Origin: Diadema setosum
Lineage: Eukaryota > Echinodermata > Echinoidea > Diadematoida > Diadematidae
Length of the DNA stretch: 64,000 nt
Reading direction: 5' to 3'
Assembly: GCA_033980235.1 (NCBI GenBank)
Contig: CM067059.1
Coordinates: 17,990,100 to 18,054,099, forward strand
Below, piece after piece: positions 44,097 through 56,465 of the stretch (positions are counted from its first letter, which is position 1; each line of letters opens with the position of its first letter). The translations under genes and the position numbers were made by a program. The notes beneath the pieces are model-generated. The model saw only the letters and a list, made by a program, of their open reading frames with translations, had not been told where the DNA came from and made no database searches.

Positions 44097-44931
44097 GTAG
44101 TCTTTTGGAAACACTGGACTCCCATCATAAATCTACCAAGCTCTAAATTCCATGAAATTGGATGATCATCGAATAATCAACTTAAACTACGCACCACTTC
44201 CTGATGTGGTATGAAAGGTCCGATGCTGAGATAAGCTTTGTTCATCCAGAAACAGCCACATTGTAAAGACAGACATCTTAAACCACTGGTGAGGATGTTA
44301 GACTACATTCAGCTACTGCTTTCTTCTTGTGCCACTGACACGTGCTCAGCAACAGAAAATTTCCCTTCTGTCATTACCAGGAATTTTACTGATAATTATA
44401 CCAAACTAGAAAAGCACTCTGAGAGCGCAGACCTCCGCCAAGCAGCTACTTTCCACCAATGATCTTGCTCTTCCCAAAGAGATTTTTCTCCTCTCCACCA
44501 CCGGGGAAAAGCTCTTTGGGCTCTGCCATAGAGATTGATTTCCACCCATAGGTATACATGCTGAAAAATCTCTTGATTTCCCAATATAGAAGCCTTTGTA
44601 ACGTCATAAACTCTCAGCTGCACGGCACGCCTCGCCCTAGCAGAAAGTGGAGCACGCACTTTAGTGCGCGTATGAAAACCTCATTAATGCGCAGCTTGAA
44701 CTCCCAAGTTCATCGACCCTACCTGCCAAAATATCAAAAATCCTTCATAAATTCCCCCAAAATTCTCCGAACACTACCAAAATTTAACTAGAGATTGTAA
44801 TTTGTCATCACTGACAAATTAAGGTGATCCGATTTTTTTTTTTTTAAATCAATGATTCAAGTCCTGATCGCAATAGGCATGACCATGCAGGTTTCATCTG
44901 TGTTCAGAGACATTGGCCGTGTGATGTTTGG

Positions 44932-46128
44932 ATTCTCATTTAGAAAATGGAGTCATATCTGCCATCTTTGGTACCAAATATGTATACACTATAACGAAGA
45001 TACAGCAACAAGTACATGACCTTTGACCCCACTTTGCACAACCTACATGGCATCTGAGCAAAAAGTGGTTATTTTGTGAAATGATTCTTGTAACATGATC
45101 TTTGCGTGTGCAAAATATGGGAAAGATAAGACATGTATTCACCAAGATACAGGATGAAACATTTGTGACCTTTGACCCTAATTTACATATCCAAGATGTT
45201 GTCCGATCAAGTAGTTGTTATTTTATGAAATAATGTACGTGACATGCACTAAACATGTGCAAAATATGGGGGTGATAGGGGCTTTTTTTCTTGAGTTATT
45301 GCAAAGAAAGTTGCAGAAACAGAAATATCTCAATACATCGAAGATAAGCTTTAGCTTCAACCAAGTATTTTAACATGATTCCGACATCATATGAAAAAAC
45401 AAAGGGGACAGGTACGATAGCGCAAAGTCTCAGTTACAACATATTAAAATATGAGAAAAATTCACCGAAGGGTAAGTGAGCTAGTGCTCGATAAAGACAA
45501 TCATGTCAATTTTCACATCTAGAAAAATTCCCTCCCATAGAGATAACACGTCATAACGAAGAAACAGAAAGAAGTACATATGACCTTTTGACCCCACTTT
45601 GCACAGACAAGATGGCATCTGAGCAAAGAGTGGTTATTTTGTGAAATGATTCTTGTAACATGATCTTTGTGTGTGCAAAATATGGGAGAGATAGAACATG
45701 TATTCACTTAGATACAGGATGAACCATTTATGACCTTTGACCCTAATTTACATACCCAAGATGGTGTCTGATCAAGTAGTTGTTATTTTATCAAATAATG
45801 TACGTGACATGAACTAAACATGTGCAAAATATGGGGGTGATAAGATATGTTTTTCTTGAGTTATTGCAAAGAAAGTTGCAGAAAGAAAGAAATATTTCAA
45901 TACATCTAAGATAAGCTTTAATTTCAACCAAGTTTTTTGACGTGATGCAGACATCGTATGAAAAAACGAAGGGCACACTTACGATAGCACAAAGTCTCAG
46001 CTACAACATACTAAAATCTGGGAGAAATTCACCGAAGCATAAGTGAGCTAGTGCTCGATAAAGATAGTCATGTCAATTTTCATTTCCAGAAAAACTGCAC
46101 TCCCATAGAGATAACACGTAAACTGGTC
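44932..46128 (+). repeat. Tandem duplication, 562-bp unit (two units plus part of a third)
   Basis: ATAACGAAGA at 44,992 recurs at 45,554. Along the unit, TTTGACCCCACTTTGCACA, TGGTTATTTTGTGAAATGAT, TTGACCCTAATTTACATA, GTGCAAAATATGGGGGTGAT and GAGCTAGTGCTCGATAAAGA recur in order. A third unit begins at about 46,070. Each unit holds two TGACCTTTGACCC words. No gene is supported; minus-strand frames repeat because the DNA does. Confidence 0.85.
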
Positions 46129-46149
46129 AAATTTGACAAGATTACAAGA

Positions 46150-47535
46150 TTACATCCAACATTTGTTTTAGCATTGTAAAAAGCCGAAAGTTACCGACAT
46201 TCATTTTAGAATCTTTCGGAGCTGAATGCTATCCTAATCCATTTCCAAACGTGAAAGCAAACATCCGCTATTTGCTTTAGCATCTAACTGAGCGGATTAA
46301 TACAGTTAATCATTTCCAAATGTAAAAGCAACAATCTGTTATTTATTTTTGCATCGTACGGAGCAGAATATTACCATTATTCATTTCAAACATCCGACAT
46401 GTATTTTATTATCGTACAGAGCCGAATGTTACTGCTGTCCACTTCCGAAAGTGAAATGAATCATCTGATAATTATTTTATCATCGCACAGAGCCGAATGT
46501 TACTGTTTTTCATTTTTGAACGTCAAGGCAGACATCAGACATTCATTTTACCATCAAACGTATAGCTGAATGTTACTGATATTCATTTCGAAATGTCATA
46601 GCAAATATCCAATATTTTTTAGCATCGTATGGGGCAGAATGTTACTACTATTTACTTCCAACCATGCCAAACGTAAAAGCAATCATTCAGCATAAATTTT
46701 AGCATCTTCTGAATGTTATTGACATTTACTTTCGAACGTAAAAGCACAAATCCGGCATTTATTTTATCATCGTACGGAGTTGAATATTATGTTATTCATT
46801 TCAGAACATCAAAGCAAATATTCGACATTTATTTCAGCATCTTTCGGAGCTAAATGTTATTGCAATTTACTTTCAAACGTAAAAGCAAACATCCAGCATT
46901 TATTTTATCATCGTAAGTAGTTGAATATTATTGTTACTCATTTCCCAACGTCAAAGCAAACATCAAACATTAATTTTACCATTGAACGCAGCTGGATGTT
47001 ACTGTTATTCATTTCGAAATTTAAAAGCAAACATCAGACAGTTATTTTAGCATCGTATGGAGCAGAATATTACTGCTATTCACTTCCGAACATAAAAGCG
47101 ATCATCTGACATCTATTCTAGCATCATCTGGAGCCGAATGTTATTGCTATTTCCTTTCGAAAGTATAAGGAAACATCCGACATTTATTTAACCATTGTAC
47201 GGAGTTGAATTTTATTGTTTTTCATTTCCGAACGTCAAAACAAATATTCGACATTTGTTTCAGCGTCTTCCGGAGCCGAATGTTATCCTTTTTCATTTCC
47301 GAACGCAAAATCAAATATCTGACATTAGTTTTAGCACCATACGGAGCTGAGTCTTATTGTTATTCATTTCCAAAAGTATGAGCAAACATCCGGAATTTAT
47401 TTTAGTATCATACCGAGTCAAATATCACCGTTATTCATTTCCACAATTAAAAGCAAACATCTGACATTTATTTCAGCATCTTACAGAGCCGATTGTTACC
47501 GCTGTTCATTTCCAATAGTGAAGGTAAACATCTGA
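46150..47535 (+). repeat. Tandem array of ~71-bp units
   Basis: About nineteen divergent units with the consensus words CATCGTACGGAGCCGAATGT, TACTGTTATTCATTTCCGAA and CGTAAAAGCAAACATCCGAC, spaced 66-74 bp. It follows the 562-bp duplication directly and ends at a T-run (47,538-47,551). Confidence 0.85.
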
Positions 47536-47689
47536 CTTTTTTTTTTTTTTGGTAGTGCGATTGGGCCACCAAAATCTTTATTTCTGAAATTTTGATTTCA
47601 ATTCCAATTTTCTTTCAATTCATTCATATAATAGTCGGTTCAATTCCAATTGACAAGCATGCAAACAATCAGTAGGCACTATAAGAGAT

Positions 47690-47800
47690 ACCATGTTGAA
47701 CATCGATAAACGTCGGATAAGTCGAAGAAAATTCGACGTACGCGTACCTCGAAGTTCACGTACATCGAACCATTTTCTTCGAGGTATCCGAGGTTGACTT
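47690..47800. repeat. Inverted-repeat-rich segment with pogo-like end
   Basis: Contains several TCGAAG/CTTCGA, ACGTACGCGTAC and CCGAGGTTGACTTGTA words. The last, read in reverse, starts TACAAGTCAACCTCGG and resembles the ends of the element at 60,602-63,534. A second end was not identified. Confidence 0.35.
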
Positions 47801-48496
47801 GTACATATATTTCTTACTCCATCCTTCAGGAGTACTCACTCATCCAAGACACAACTACTCTATGTTCACTCCACCTGTGCTGTTACATGTTGGTAACAAT
47901 ATCTGATGTCAATCTTTTCAATAAACTAAATGGATTTTGCAGTGTTATGAGGGTTGACCATAGTCAATTTCCTCTAAAAATTGTGCTCAACCTACTTTTT
48001 GTGTGTGTTTGTACAGTGGCAATATGACAATGATATGATACATATGCCTAAAAAATAATGCCAATAACATGCCCATACAATCACGTAATTAATCATTTTG
48101 AAATGATAATTTAAAATGCAGGAGACTGCTTAGGGGAATACAAAATGTAGAGTCTTTGAGTGAAATAAGGCAGATGTGCAAAAATAAGCAGAACGAAACT
48201 AAAAGATCGATCCCAATCAATGCGATTAAGAACCACTATTAGATGGGATCCGCTGCATTTTGTTATGATCCAAGACAATCTAAAGTGATGATTACGATTG
48301 ATAATCAATTATAGTAATTGTGGAAAATTTTTCAACCATCCAAACGTTTTCTACAATTAATGCAATTGCTGTGATTGACCTCAAAATCTGACATAATCTG
48401 ATTAGATCATCACAATTGCTCATAGACCACAATTTCATTTGTTTAAGTGGAGACACAGTGTGAAGTATTACCATTGTTATAGGGAGGAAAGGGTAT
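47801..48496. other. Unassigned sequence
   Basis: No recognised gene or repeat. It holds a short imperfect inverted AATTG/CAATT-rich part around 48,290-48,430. Confidence 0.3.
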
Positions 48497-48498
48497 TA

Positions 48499-48656
48499 GA
48501 GGGATGGTATAGTATTGGTAGAGATAAGGATTCAGCTTATAACTTTTTGTGAGAAAGTTAGAAACCACTTTATGAAATGTTAAAGAGCATACCATTTAAA
48601 TAGGAATTCATAGTTTATTTGAGGAAAATAGGTTCTGAAACTATACCATCCCTTTA
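48499..48656. mobile_element. Short MITE with GAGGGATGGTATAGT ends
   Basis: GAGGGATGGTATAGT on the left and ACTATACCATCCCTTT on the right form the inverted ends. The interior (GAAACCACTTTATGAAATGT, AGTTTATTTGAGGAAAATAG) is related to 50,840-51,230 and 40,581-40,935. Confidence 0.65.
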
Positions 48657-48664
48657 AACTCATA

Positions 48665-48765
48665 TAAGTGGGGAGGGGGGAATAAAAGTTAATCACATAA
48701 TGTTCAGACATTTCAATTAAATGTAATCCCAATTTGTTTCTTATAATGGAGATTTTTTGTCACCT
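48665..48765 (-). pseudogene. L1/Tx1-like LINE copy 2, piece 1 (3' UTR and end of coding region)
   Basis: Matches 35,189-35,295 of LINE copy 1 in order (GACATTTCAATTAAATG, TTTGTTTCTTATAATGG versus the copy 1 equivalents). It stops at TCACCT where a TA-flanked element is inserted. The LINE continues at 51,379. Confidence 0.7.
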
Positions 48766-49245
48766 TAGGGTAAAAGTGGGACACTGGGGCAAGTGGGACA
48801 CTTGAAGGATTATGGGTACGTACATTGTTTAGGAGAAGGCATTAGTGGAGTAAAAGTTTTATACGAACAAGCAAATATTATGTAGAAACAAAATGGATGA
48901 CTTCATTGTGATGAAAATCAGAATCATGAGAGTTAAAATTGTCAAAAATCCTGAACATCCCAAAGCCTCACTCCAAGATTTTGCGTCAAAGCTATTTTAT
49001 GAATAACACTGGATAAGACGTGGTAGTGTTTAGTGTTCTATTTGACTAAAAAAGCATATTTTAGTGTCGTAATTGAAAGATTGAACAACAGGTAACCAGA
49101 TGTTCAACAAACGTAATCGGATTTTTACTTTCATTATCTATTAGTTTAATTTTGGGCACTTTCTCCTTAGATGAAATACTGATCGATGGTGTGTTGACAA
49201 CGACGTCATCATCGAGATGACAGAGCTTCCTGTTAGTGCTTTTTT

Positions 49246-50282
49246 AGCTCACCTGAGCCAAAGGCTCAAGTGAGCTATTGCGATCGCCCTTCGTCCGTCG
49301 TGTGTCGTCCGTCGTGCGTAAACTTTTTACATTTTCATCTTCTTCTTGAAAACCCCAAGACCGATTTCCATCAAACTTGGCAGGTAGCATCCCTAGGGGG
49401 TTAGGAACTCAATTTGTTAAAATGGGCACCATGCCCCACCCAGGGGGCCCCCAGGGGGGCCCAAACCCCCCAAAATTAAGGAATCTGTAAAAATCTTCTT
49501 CTCTAGAACCAGAAGTGATAGAGCTAAGTTAATACTATGAGTTAGTACATTGATGACTGTAGTTTCAAGTTTGTTCATGGCGGAATCCGGGGTGCCCCCC
49601 TTGGGACCCAGGGGAGGGGGGTGGGGAGCGGTCCTAATGGGGCCTAAATTGTACGTTTTCATCTTCTTCTTGAGAATTCCATGACCCATTTTCACCAAAC
49701 TTGGCAGGTAGCATCCCTAGGGGGTTAGGATCTCAATTTATTAAAATGGGCACCATGCCCTACCCAGGGGCCCCCAGGGGGCCCCAAACCCCCCAAAATG
49801 AAGAAATCTTTAAAAATCTTCTCTAGAATCAGAAGTTATAGAGCTAAGATAATACTCTGAGTGAGTAGATCTACATTAATGACTGTAGTTTCAAGTTTGT
49901 TCATAGCAGATCCAGGGGGTGTCCCTCTTGGGGGGTGGGGGGGTGGGGTGGGGGCCTAAATTGTACGTTTTCATCTTCTTCTTGAGAATTCCATGACCCA
50001 TTTTCACCAAACTTGGCAGGTAACATCCCTAGGGGGTCAGGATCTCAATTTATCAAAATGGGCACCATACCCCACCCAGAGGGCCCCAGGGGGCCCCAAT
50101 CTCCCCAAATTAAGGAATCTTAAAAAATTCGGGCCCTTTTTTTTTTTGTTGTGCATCTTCATCTTCTACTTGAGAATGCCTGGTCAAATTTTAGTAGAGC
50201 TGTGAATAATTTAGATCAGTGACTGCGTGAAAGGTGAACTTGCAATACTCAGGTGAGCGCTAGACCCGCGGGTCTCTTGTTT
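49246..50282 (+). mobile_element. AGCTCACC element, copy 1 (Helentron-like architecture)
   Basis: The 5' end AGCTCACCTGAGCC...GGCTCAAGTGAGCT forms a hairpin. Near the 3' end, CTCAGGTGAGC (50,248-50,258) is the inverted copy of the 5' terminus. It is followed by the palindrome AGACCCGCGGGTCT and the end CTTGTT. The body is three ~310-325-bp repeats sharing TTTTCATCTTCTTCTTGA, CAAACTTGGCAGGTAGCATC, AAATGGGCACCATGCCCCAC and AGTGATAGAGCTAAGTTAAT. It has no coding capacity. Insertion is in a T-rich stretch with no visible duplication. Class assignment to Helitron2/Helentron is inference from the ends. Confidence 0.7.
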
Positions 50283-50839
50283 CATTCAGGCTCTTCTTCA
50301 AAATGTTTCAATGACAAGTTTACAGGTCCAAAAACTCCTGAAAAGACTGGTTTTAGCCATTAGAAGATTATATTTCGATTAAAAAACAAGAATTTTGTAG
50401 ACTAAATCACTCATAGAAATGGCATCTTTTTTGCCTGTATGAGACCATGATGTGTAGGTGGCAAATTTGAAAAACAAAATAATGGACATGCTCCTGGAAA
50501 TTGGTTTTAGAATCATTTATCGTGATTATGGTGCTACTTTCTTCGCCGAAGCTTTTTGTAGGGAACTATTTATTCATGTAACCATCAAAGTAGGGGAGAA
50601 AAATGTCATATTCCTTAAGTTGCGGCATTAAAATATTTCCTGTGCCACTAACCCTGCAGGGGTGGGGCAAGTGGGATGCATGTAAATTAAATGGGCATTG
50701 GTGACTATATCAGTTCCGCGTACTTCCACCTTTCTCATCTTGTGTAGTCAACCCTATGCGTACAGTGCTGTCCCACTTACCCTAGTACGCGGGGCAAGTA
50801 GGACAATGGAGTAGTCATGACCAAAGTGTAATCTTGAAC

Positions 50840-51230
50840 TTAAAGAGTGTGTACAGTTCTGGTCGAGGTGTAGATTTAGCTTTTAACATTTTGCGAGATA
50901 TTCAGAAACCACTCTATGAGATGTCAAAGAGCATGCAGTTCTAAGGGGTATCAAAAGTTTATTTGATGAAAATCGGTTTTGAAATAGCTGAGATATCCAA
51001 AAACAAGGTGAAACAAAGAGATCCTAATAAAGTTGGGGCATGTCGCCTTATATTATTAGCACTTTTTGGGATATCTCAGCCATTTGAAAACCAATTTTCA
51101 TCAAATAAACGTTGAATCCATCTTAGAATTACATGCTCTTTCATATTTCATAAGAGGCTTTTCATTATCTCACTTAGGAATGTTCAAAACATGAATCCCT
51201 ACCTCAACCAGTACTGTGCAGTCCCTTTAA
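50840..51230. mobile_element. Fold-back MITE, TTAAAGRGACTGCACAGTAC type
   Basis: The left part (TTAAAGAGTGTGTACAGTTC, TGGTCGAGGTG) and right part (CAACCAGTACTGTGCAGTCC) are imperfect inverted repeats. GATGAAAATCGGTTTTGAAA pairs with AAAACCAATTTTCATCAAAT further in. The arms nearly meet in the middle. Confidence 0.65.
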
Positions 51231-51378
51231 TTATGAATAATGTTTGCTAAAAACAATATCACTTATTTGTCTTTTGTTAATGGTCAAACTGTGATGCTTG
51301 AATATTTCTTGGCGTGTTTTATTTTTTAGTGATTCACAAAAAAAGGCTTAAGTGTCCCACTTACCCCACTTTACCCTA

Positions 51379-51535
51379 TGTAACTAATATTTTCTCTAAT
51401 TCTACCAGTAACAGGGCTGTAAATTTTTACCTTTGCCTTTATGATTTGATTACAAAAATGACCGTATTACATTATTCTGATTTTATGAGAAGTTCCCTAT
51501 TACCCCACCTGTATATCTTGCCAATCTGCATTTAT
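51379..51535 (-). pseudogene. L1/Tx1-like LINE copy 2, piece 2
   Basis: Colinear with about 35,308-35,475 of copy 1: TAATTCTACCAGTAACAGG, TATGAGAAGTTCCCTATTAC, TGTATATCTTGCCAATCTGC. It is cut at TTTATT by an AGCTCACC element and resumes at 52,619. Confidence 0.7.
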
Positions 51536-52618
51536 TAGCTCACCTGAGCCAAAGGCTCAAGTGAGCTATTGCGATCGCCCTTCGTCCGGCGTCCGTCGTG
51601 CGTTGTGCGTCGTCCGTCGTGCGTAAACTTTTTACATTTTCATCTTCTTCTTGATAACCCCAAGACCAATTTTCATCAAACTTGGCAGGTAGCATCCCTA
51701 GGGAGTTAGGAACTCAATTTCTTAAAACGGGCACCATGCCCCACCCAGAGGGCCCCCAAGGGGGCCCAAACCCCCCAGAATTATGGAATCTGTAAAAATC
51801 TTCTTCTCTAGAACCAGAAGTGATAGAGCTAAGTTAATACTATGAGTTAGTACAGTGATGACTGTAGTTTCAAGTTTGTTCATGGCAGTATCAGGGGTGC
51901 CCCCCCCCCCCTTGGGACCCAGGGGGAAGGGGGTGGGGAGGGGTCCTAATGGGGCCTAAATTGTACATTTTCATCTTCTTCTTGAGAACCCCATGACCCA
52001 TTTGCACCAAACTTGGCAGGTAGCATCCCTAGGGGGGTTAGGATCTCAATTTGTTAAAATGGGCACCATGCCCCACCCAGGGGGCCCCCAGGGGGGCCCA
52101 AACCCCCCAAAATGAAGGAATCTTTAAAAAACTTCTCTAGAATCAGAAGTTATAGAGCTAAGATAATATTATGAGTGAGTACATTAATGGCTGTAGTTTC
52201 AAGTTTGTTCATAGCAGATCCAGGGGTGCCCCTCTTAGGGGCGGGGGGGGGGGGGGGGGGGGGGGAATTGGGATGGTCCAAATGGGGGCCTGAATTGTAC
52301 ATTTTCATCTTCTTCCTGAAAACCTCATGATGGATTTTCATCAAACTTGGCAGGTATCATCCCTACGGGGTCAGGATCTCAATTTATTAAAATGGGCACC
52401 ATGCCCCACCCAGAGGGCCCCAGGGGGCCCCAATTCCCCCCCCCCCCCCCCCAAATTAAGGAATCTTAAAAAATTTGGGCCCTTATTGTACATTTTCATC
52501 TTCTACTTGAGAATGCCTGGCCAAATTTTAGTAGAGCTGTGAATAATTTAGATTAGTGACTGCGTGAAAGGTGAACTTGCGATACTCAGGTGAGCGCTAG
52601 ACCCGCAGGTCTCTTGTT
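51536..52618 (+). mobile_element. AGCTCACC element, copy 2
   Basis: Same design as copy 1: 5' hairpin, three internal modules, GATACTCAGGTGAGCGCTAG, ACCCGCAGGTCT (one base changed in the palindrome) and CTTGTT. It is inserted in the LINE with no recognisable target duplication, because joining GCATTTATT to AGTCACTGG restores the LINE. A G-run of about 24 occurs in the middle. Confidence 0.75.
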
Positions 52619-52860
52619 AGTCACTGGTACCTTAAGATACTCAATTGTATTCTGCCAAAATTCTTTTATTTCATGCAATTCCAAAATAGATGTGAATAAG
52701 TTTCTGAGCTTTGACTGCAAAAGGAACATCACTTATTAACAGCAAATCCAAATTTAAAAACTGCTCCTTAGTATAAAATGCCTCATGAAGGAATTTGTAT
52801 TGAAATTCTCAAAGATCTCCAAGAAGTGTTGAAATTCTAGGCTTCATAGAAATATCATAT
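52619..52860 (-). pseudogene. L1/Tx1-like LINE copy 2, piece 3 (zinc-finger region)
   Basis: Colinear with about 35,480-35,715: TTCCAAAATAGATGTGAATA, AAAAGGAACATCACTTATTA, CTGCTCCTTAGTATAAAATG, TTGAAATTCTCAAAGATCTC. It covers the region coding for the CCHC finger in copy 1. It ends at ATATCATAT, where the long-TIR element is inserted. Confidence 0.85.
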
Positions 52861-53770
52861 TAGACAGGGCAGAGCCAGGCAAAAACTGCCTTTTTTCCTG
52901 TCAAGGTTTTCTCACTTGATTCTGGTACTTTAGACCATACTTTAGACCATACAACAAAATAAGCTTCTGCGCCATCTTGAAATCTGTCCCAAACCCAAAA
53001 TGGCCGCCAAATATCCAAAATGGCCGCCAGAGGACCTAAAAAGTGCCTTCTGTGGTTAAGATTTGTCTGGGAATGGTTTTTTTTTTTTACTCTATTTGAT
53101 GATAAATGGTAAGAGGAATAAGATTCAGTGAATTAAAATTAAAATCAGTTTCTTTTTTATTGCAAAAATCCAACATGGCCGCCAGACGCAGCTCCCGAAA
53201 TTAATAAATGTCATGATAACCGGAGGGCCAAACCCTAAAAACTTGCTTACTTAACAAGTGAGTTCCACTTTCTCTACAAACTAAGTAGACCATGCCTATT
53301 TTCAAACTTTTATAGTAACAAACAACATTCCACTGGTCTACTTCAAAAATTTTGTTGCGAAAGCCTTCAAATCCAAAATGGCGTCCAAGATGGCCGCCAT
53401 ATTTACTGAATTTGCTATCTGAAAGATAGAATTTGATAGAAACATCAGATTTCAACAAATGTGATGTCATATGAAAGAGAATAAAATTTCCTACAAGTTG
53501 ATACCATTTTTGTGGGCGATTGTGATAACTGAATTGTGTAAAAATTATGTAAAAATTTCCACTTTAGCTGTGACAAGACCTTGTTGGTCGTAAAGAGAGT
53601 CTGCACGCGCCAAGACTACTACACGCACCACTGGCACTGACTGTCTTGGTGCGCGCAGACTTTTTTTGACAAACAAGAGTTTGTGCCTGCAAACTAACTT
53701 TTCATCCCAAGTGGTAGCTCAAGTGACGCCGATCGTTGTTATTTCAAAGTAGATTGTTCTGATTTGTTTT

Positions 53771-54748
53771 TATGCCTCCGCCAACGAAGTGGCCGGAGGC
53801 ATTATGTTTTCGGGTCGTCCAGACGTCCGTCCCGTTTTGTTTTTGTCGATATCTCAAGAACCGTGTGGTGGTTTTACATCAAACTTGGTATGAGGGTATA
53901 TCCTGGGGGATAATATTTTGTTTGGATTTTAGGGTCATGGGGTCAGAGGTCAAAGGTCACAGGTTATTTTGTGAAAAAAAGGTTGAAATTTCATGTTTTT
54001 CTCCATATCTCGCAAATGGCTAAAGGTATCTTCATGGAACTTAGTATATGCTTGTACCGATGGGCAGTGATTATCTAGGAAAGTTGGGGGTCATGGGTCA
54101 AAGGTCAGGTGGGGGTCAAAGGTCAAGGTCAACTCCTCAAAATATCAGTACTTATATTTATGCAATGCCTGAAGGTTTGTTTTTTTTTTAACTTGATGTA
54201 TGCATGTATTACCAAATATAAATTCTGTGGAAAGTTTTTGCCAAAAGGTCAAAAGTCTAAAGGTCAAAGGTCAAGTGAAAGTGCTTAATTGCACGTTTTC
54301 CTCCATATCTCGAAAGTAACTCAAGGTATCATCATGAAACTTACATATTTATGCATGTTCTACCTGACAGTGATTCTCTTTAGAACTGTGAGGTCAAAGG
54401 TCAAAGGCCAGGATTAGATAATGCTATTTTACCATTTGTTACTGAAATTATACTTTTTCTCAATACCTTGATAATTACTCAATGCATAAACTTATGAAAG
54501 GGTCAAAAGTCAAGTAAAAACCATCAGTTCCCCAAATACCTGCACTCTGACGTTTTAATCATTCATCCAATTGAACCTAGTTCCAGGAAAGTGAACATTC
54601 AGCACATTTGTGGCAAACCTGTCATTTTAATATTTTGCCAATTGTGTGAAACTGTCGTCACACATTGTCAAGACATTGTACTATAGACCTACTAGGAGAA
54701 CCATGCATTATGGCGGAGGCATACCAGTCGCCGTAGCGACATTTCTAG
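53771..54748 (+). mobile_element. TATGCC element, copy 1 (Helentron/Helitron-like ends)
   Basis: The 5' end TATGCCTCCGCC is followed by CGGAGGCA, so it can form a hairpin. Near the 3' end GGCGGAGGCATA (54,712-54,723) is its exact inverted copy. The stem-loop GTCGCCGTAGCGAC and terminal ATTTCTAG before a T-run follow. CTAG is a Helitron-type 3' terminus. The body consists of repeated modules with CATATCTCG, ACCTGACAGTGATTCTC and GGTCAAAGGTCA. It has no coding capacity. Confidence 0.7.
53947..54403 (+). promoter_or_regulatory. Cluster of DR1-type motifs (RGGTCAAAGGTCA)
   Basis: Direct repeats of RGGTCA spaced by one base occur at 53,947-53,959, 54,095-54,107, 54,113-54,125, 54,261-54,273 and 54,391-54,403, inside the repeated modules of the TATGCC element. 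This is the known binding pattern for RXR/HNF4/PPAR-type nuclear receptors. Whether any is bound is unknown. Confidence 0.5.
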
Positions 54749-54831
54749 TTTTTTATACTAAGTTGTCAACAGTTATCAATGTTATGGTTTCTTGAAAAGA
54801 AATAGTGATATCTCCGTATGTTTTAGGCTTC

Positions 54832-54832
<1 letters not shown>

Positions 54833-54881
<49 letters not shown>

Positions 54882-55119
54882 TATTTTTTTTCTTTTTTTT
54901 TACACGGTAGAATGTTTTGTGATACAACTAACCTGCACATATAAATCGAATGTAATATCTCTTCCAACGGTAAACGATACATTTAGTGTGTTGCGTCAGG
55001 GTCAAATCTTGATTAATAATTTGATATATTTTTAGAATTTCTTGTATTGCTGTCTATCATATATATTGTCCTTGTTTGAACCATATTGAGGGTTTATTTA
55101 TTTATTTATTTATTTATTT
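54833..55119. repeat. (TA)n and (TTTA)n microsatellites
   Basis: (TA)n at 54,833-54,870, then ACACATATATA and T-runs, and (TTTA)n at 55,093-55,119. The sequence between is unassigned. Confidence 0.9.
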
Positions 55120-55599
55120 TGGGAGGTGGAGCTCATTTTAGTGTTTGGGTAAGGCCCGATCTTTGATTTAAATAAATGCTTCTGTATCAAAGATCTGCTT
55201 TTGTACTTGTATGTTACTCTGCTGTTGTAGAAACGTGAATGATGATGGCATATGTGTAATAATATCTGATCCGTACATCTCGTTGAAAGCCCTTCTGATC
55301 CGAGCAACCCCCCCCCCCCCGAAAAATCCGACATGGCGGCAATTTCTCAAAGTTGCTTTTAAATGTGTTGTGCGAAATTACTTTTCAGTATGTTGTTCAA
55401 ATAACACTGTCCAAAATGATTATTCATGCTGTATATTCACATTTCTGAGGGGCCCACATTCTACAAGACTTGTCTTTTTATTGGGTCCCTCCATTTTTCG
55501 AATTATCCACAATGTTTACTTACTTCAAATCACTCGAGTTTTATGATAATCTGTAATGATTGTAAGGTGCTACAATTATTGTATTCTTTTCATCCTACA

Positions 55600-55716
55600 T
55601 AGTTTTGAGCACCTGATTTTCTGTTACCAAAAAAGAAGAAGTGATGTTTATATGTTCTTGTCGAAAAATGAAATAAAACATTGAATTGAATTGAATTGAA
55701 TTGAACTGAATTTACA
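55600..55716 (+). repeat. LINE-type 3' tail with (ATTGA)n
   Basis: AAATGAAATAAAACATTGAA is followed by GAATTGAATTGAATTG repeats, the usual end of L2/CR1-like LINEs. The upstream 55,230-55,600 could be its 3' end but shows no clear RT motif. Confidence 0.5.
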
Positions 55717-55866
55717 AATAAGCATGCTGAAAGTGTATTCACTGTGAAAAGATTTTTCTTACATCGTTTTAGGCTGATTTCATGTGGGTTATAGTGTCAA
55801 AATTGAATTGAACTAATGTCATTGGTAGATGCTTTCACATTTTAGATATTAGGATCACTCGAGAGT

Positions 55867-55968
55867 GGAAATGTTCATTTTCATTCCTTTTAGAGTGATC
55901 TCAGGGATCACTCAAAGAGTGACGAGTGATCCCTAAGGTCACTCTAAAATGAGTGAAAATGAAAATTT
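55867..55968. repeat. Hairpin with AGTGATC-rich arms
   Basis: Arms of about 45 bp: the left includes TTTTAGAGTGATCTCAGGGA, the right TCCCTAAGGTCACTCTAAAA, around ~11 bases. The flanks keep AGTGAAAATGAAAATTTTC symmetry. It could be a small MITE. Confidence 0.6.
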
Positions 55969-56465
55969 TCACTCAAAATTCACTCCAATTTTACTTCAAA
56001 TTTACTGATTTCCATTATTAACTCCTTCAAAAATGAAACTTCCACTCGATTTTTTTTTTCTTTTTTGGAGTAGAATATCACTGGTTTTAAAAATATCTCC
56101 ACAAAAACCCATGACGATTTTGAATAGCACTACAATGTTCAAAATATATAGAAACTGTAAATAGATAGCACAACAGACAAAATTGTACCAAAATTAAAAT
56201 GATACATTTAATTTGGCGCAATAAACTATGTCAGCTTTGATGGCCTGCAATCTTGAAGTTTTTGAGTGACTGATCCAAATTTTGTTTTAAACTTTCTATA
56301 GCATGGTTGTTTCAAGATTCTACCTCTATTTGAAAGACATTTTTTGCTTCATCTCATCTGCTCCAGAACAATCTACTTTGAAATAACAACGATCGGCGTC
56401 ACTTGAGCTACCACTTGGGATGAAAAGTTAGTTTGCAGGCACAAACTCTTGTTTGTCAAAAAAAA

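Larger units (their letters stand above)
48766..51378. mobile_element. TA-flanked TIR element with GGGTAAAGTGGG ends
   Basis: The left end GGGTAAAAGTGGGAC and the right end CCCACTTTACCC are inverted repeats. TA lies outside each end (48,766-48,767 and 51,377-51,378). Removing the element with one TA restores LINE colinearity (TCACCTTATGTAACTAAT matches the LINE copy at 35,305), which confirms the TA duplication. Further inward, CCCACTTACCCTAGTACGC and GGGGCAAGTGGGA repeat the end theme. It contains an AGCTCACC element and a fold-back. No transposase was seen. Confidence 0.75.

Noticed and set aside
46150..47535. Regularly spaced repeats that could suggest a CRISPR array
   Set aside because: The units are divergent along their full ~71 bp with no constant repeat/variable spacer split, in a eukaryotic context.
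49246..50282. AGCTCACC element as a protein-coding gene
   Set aside because: Frames are short, on both strands and interrupted at every module; the conserved features are the ends and DNA modules.
54805..55035. 76-codon frame over the (TA)n tract
   Set aside because: Its first part is an IY repeat made by TATA; no domain follows.
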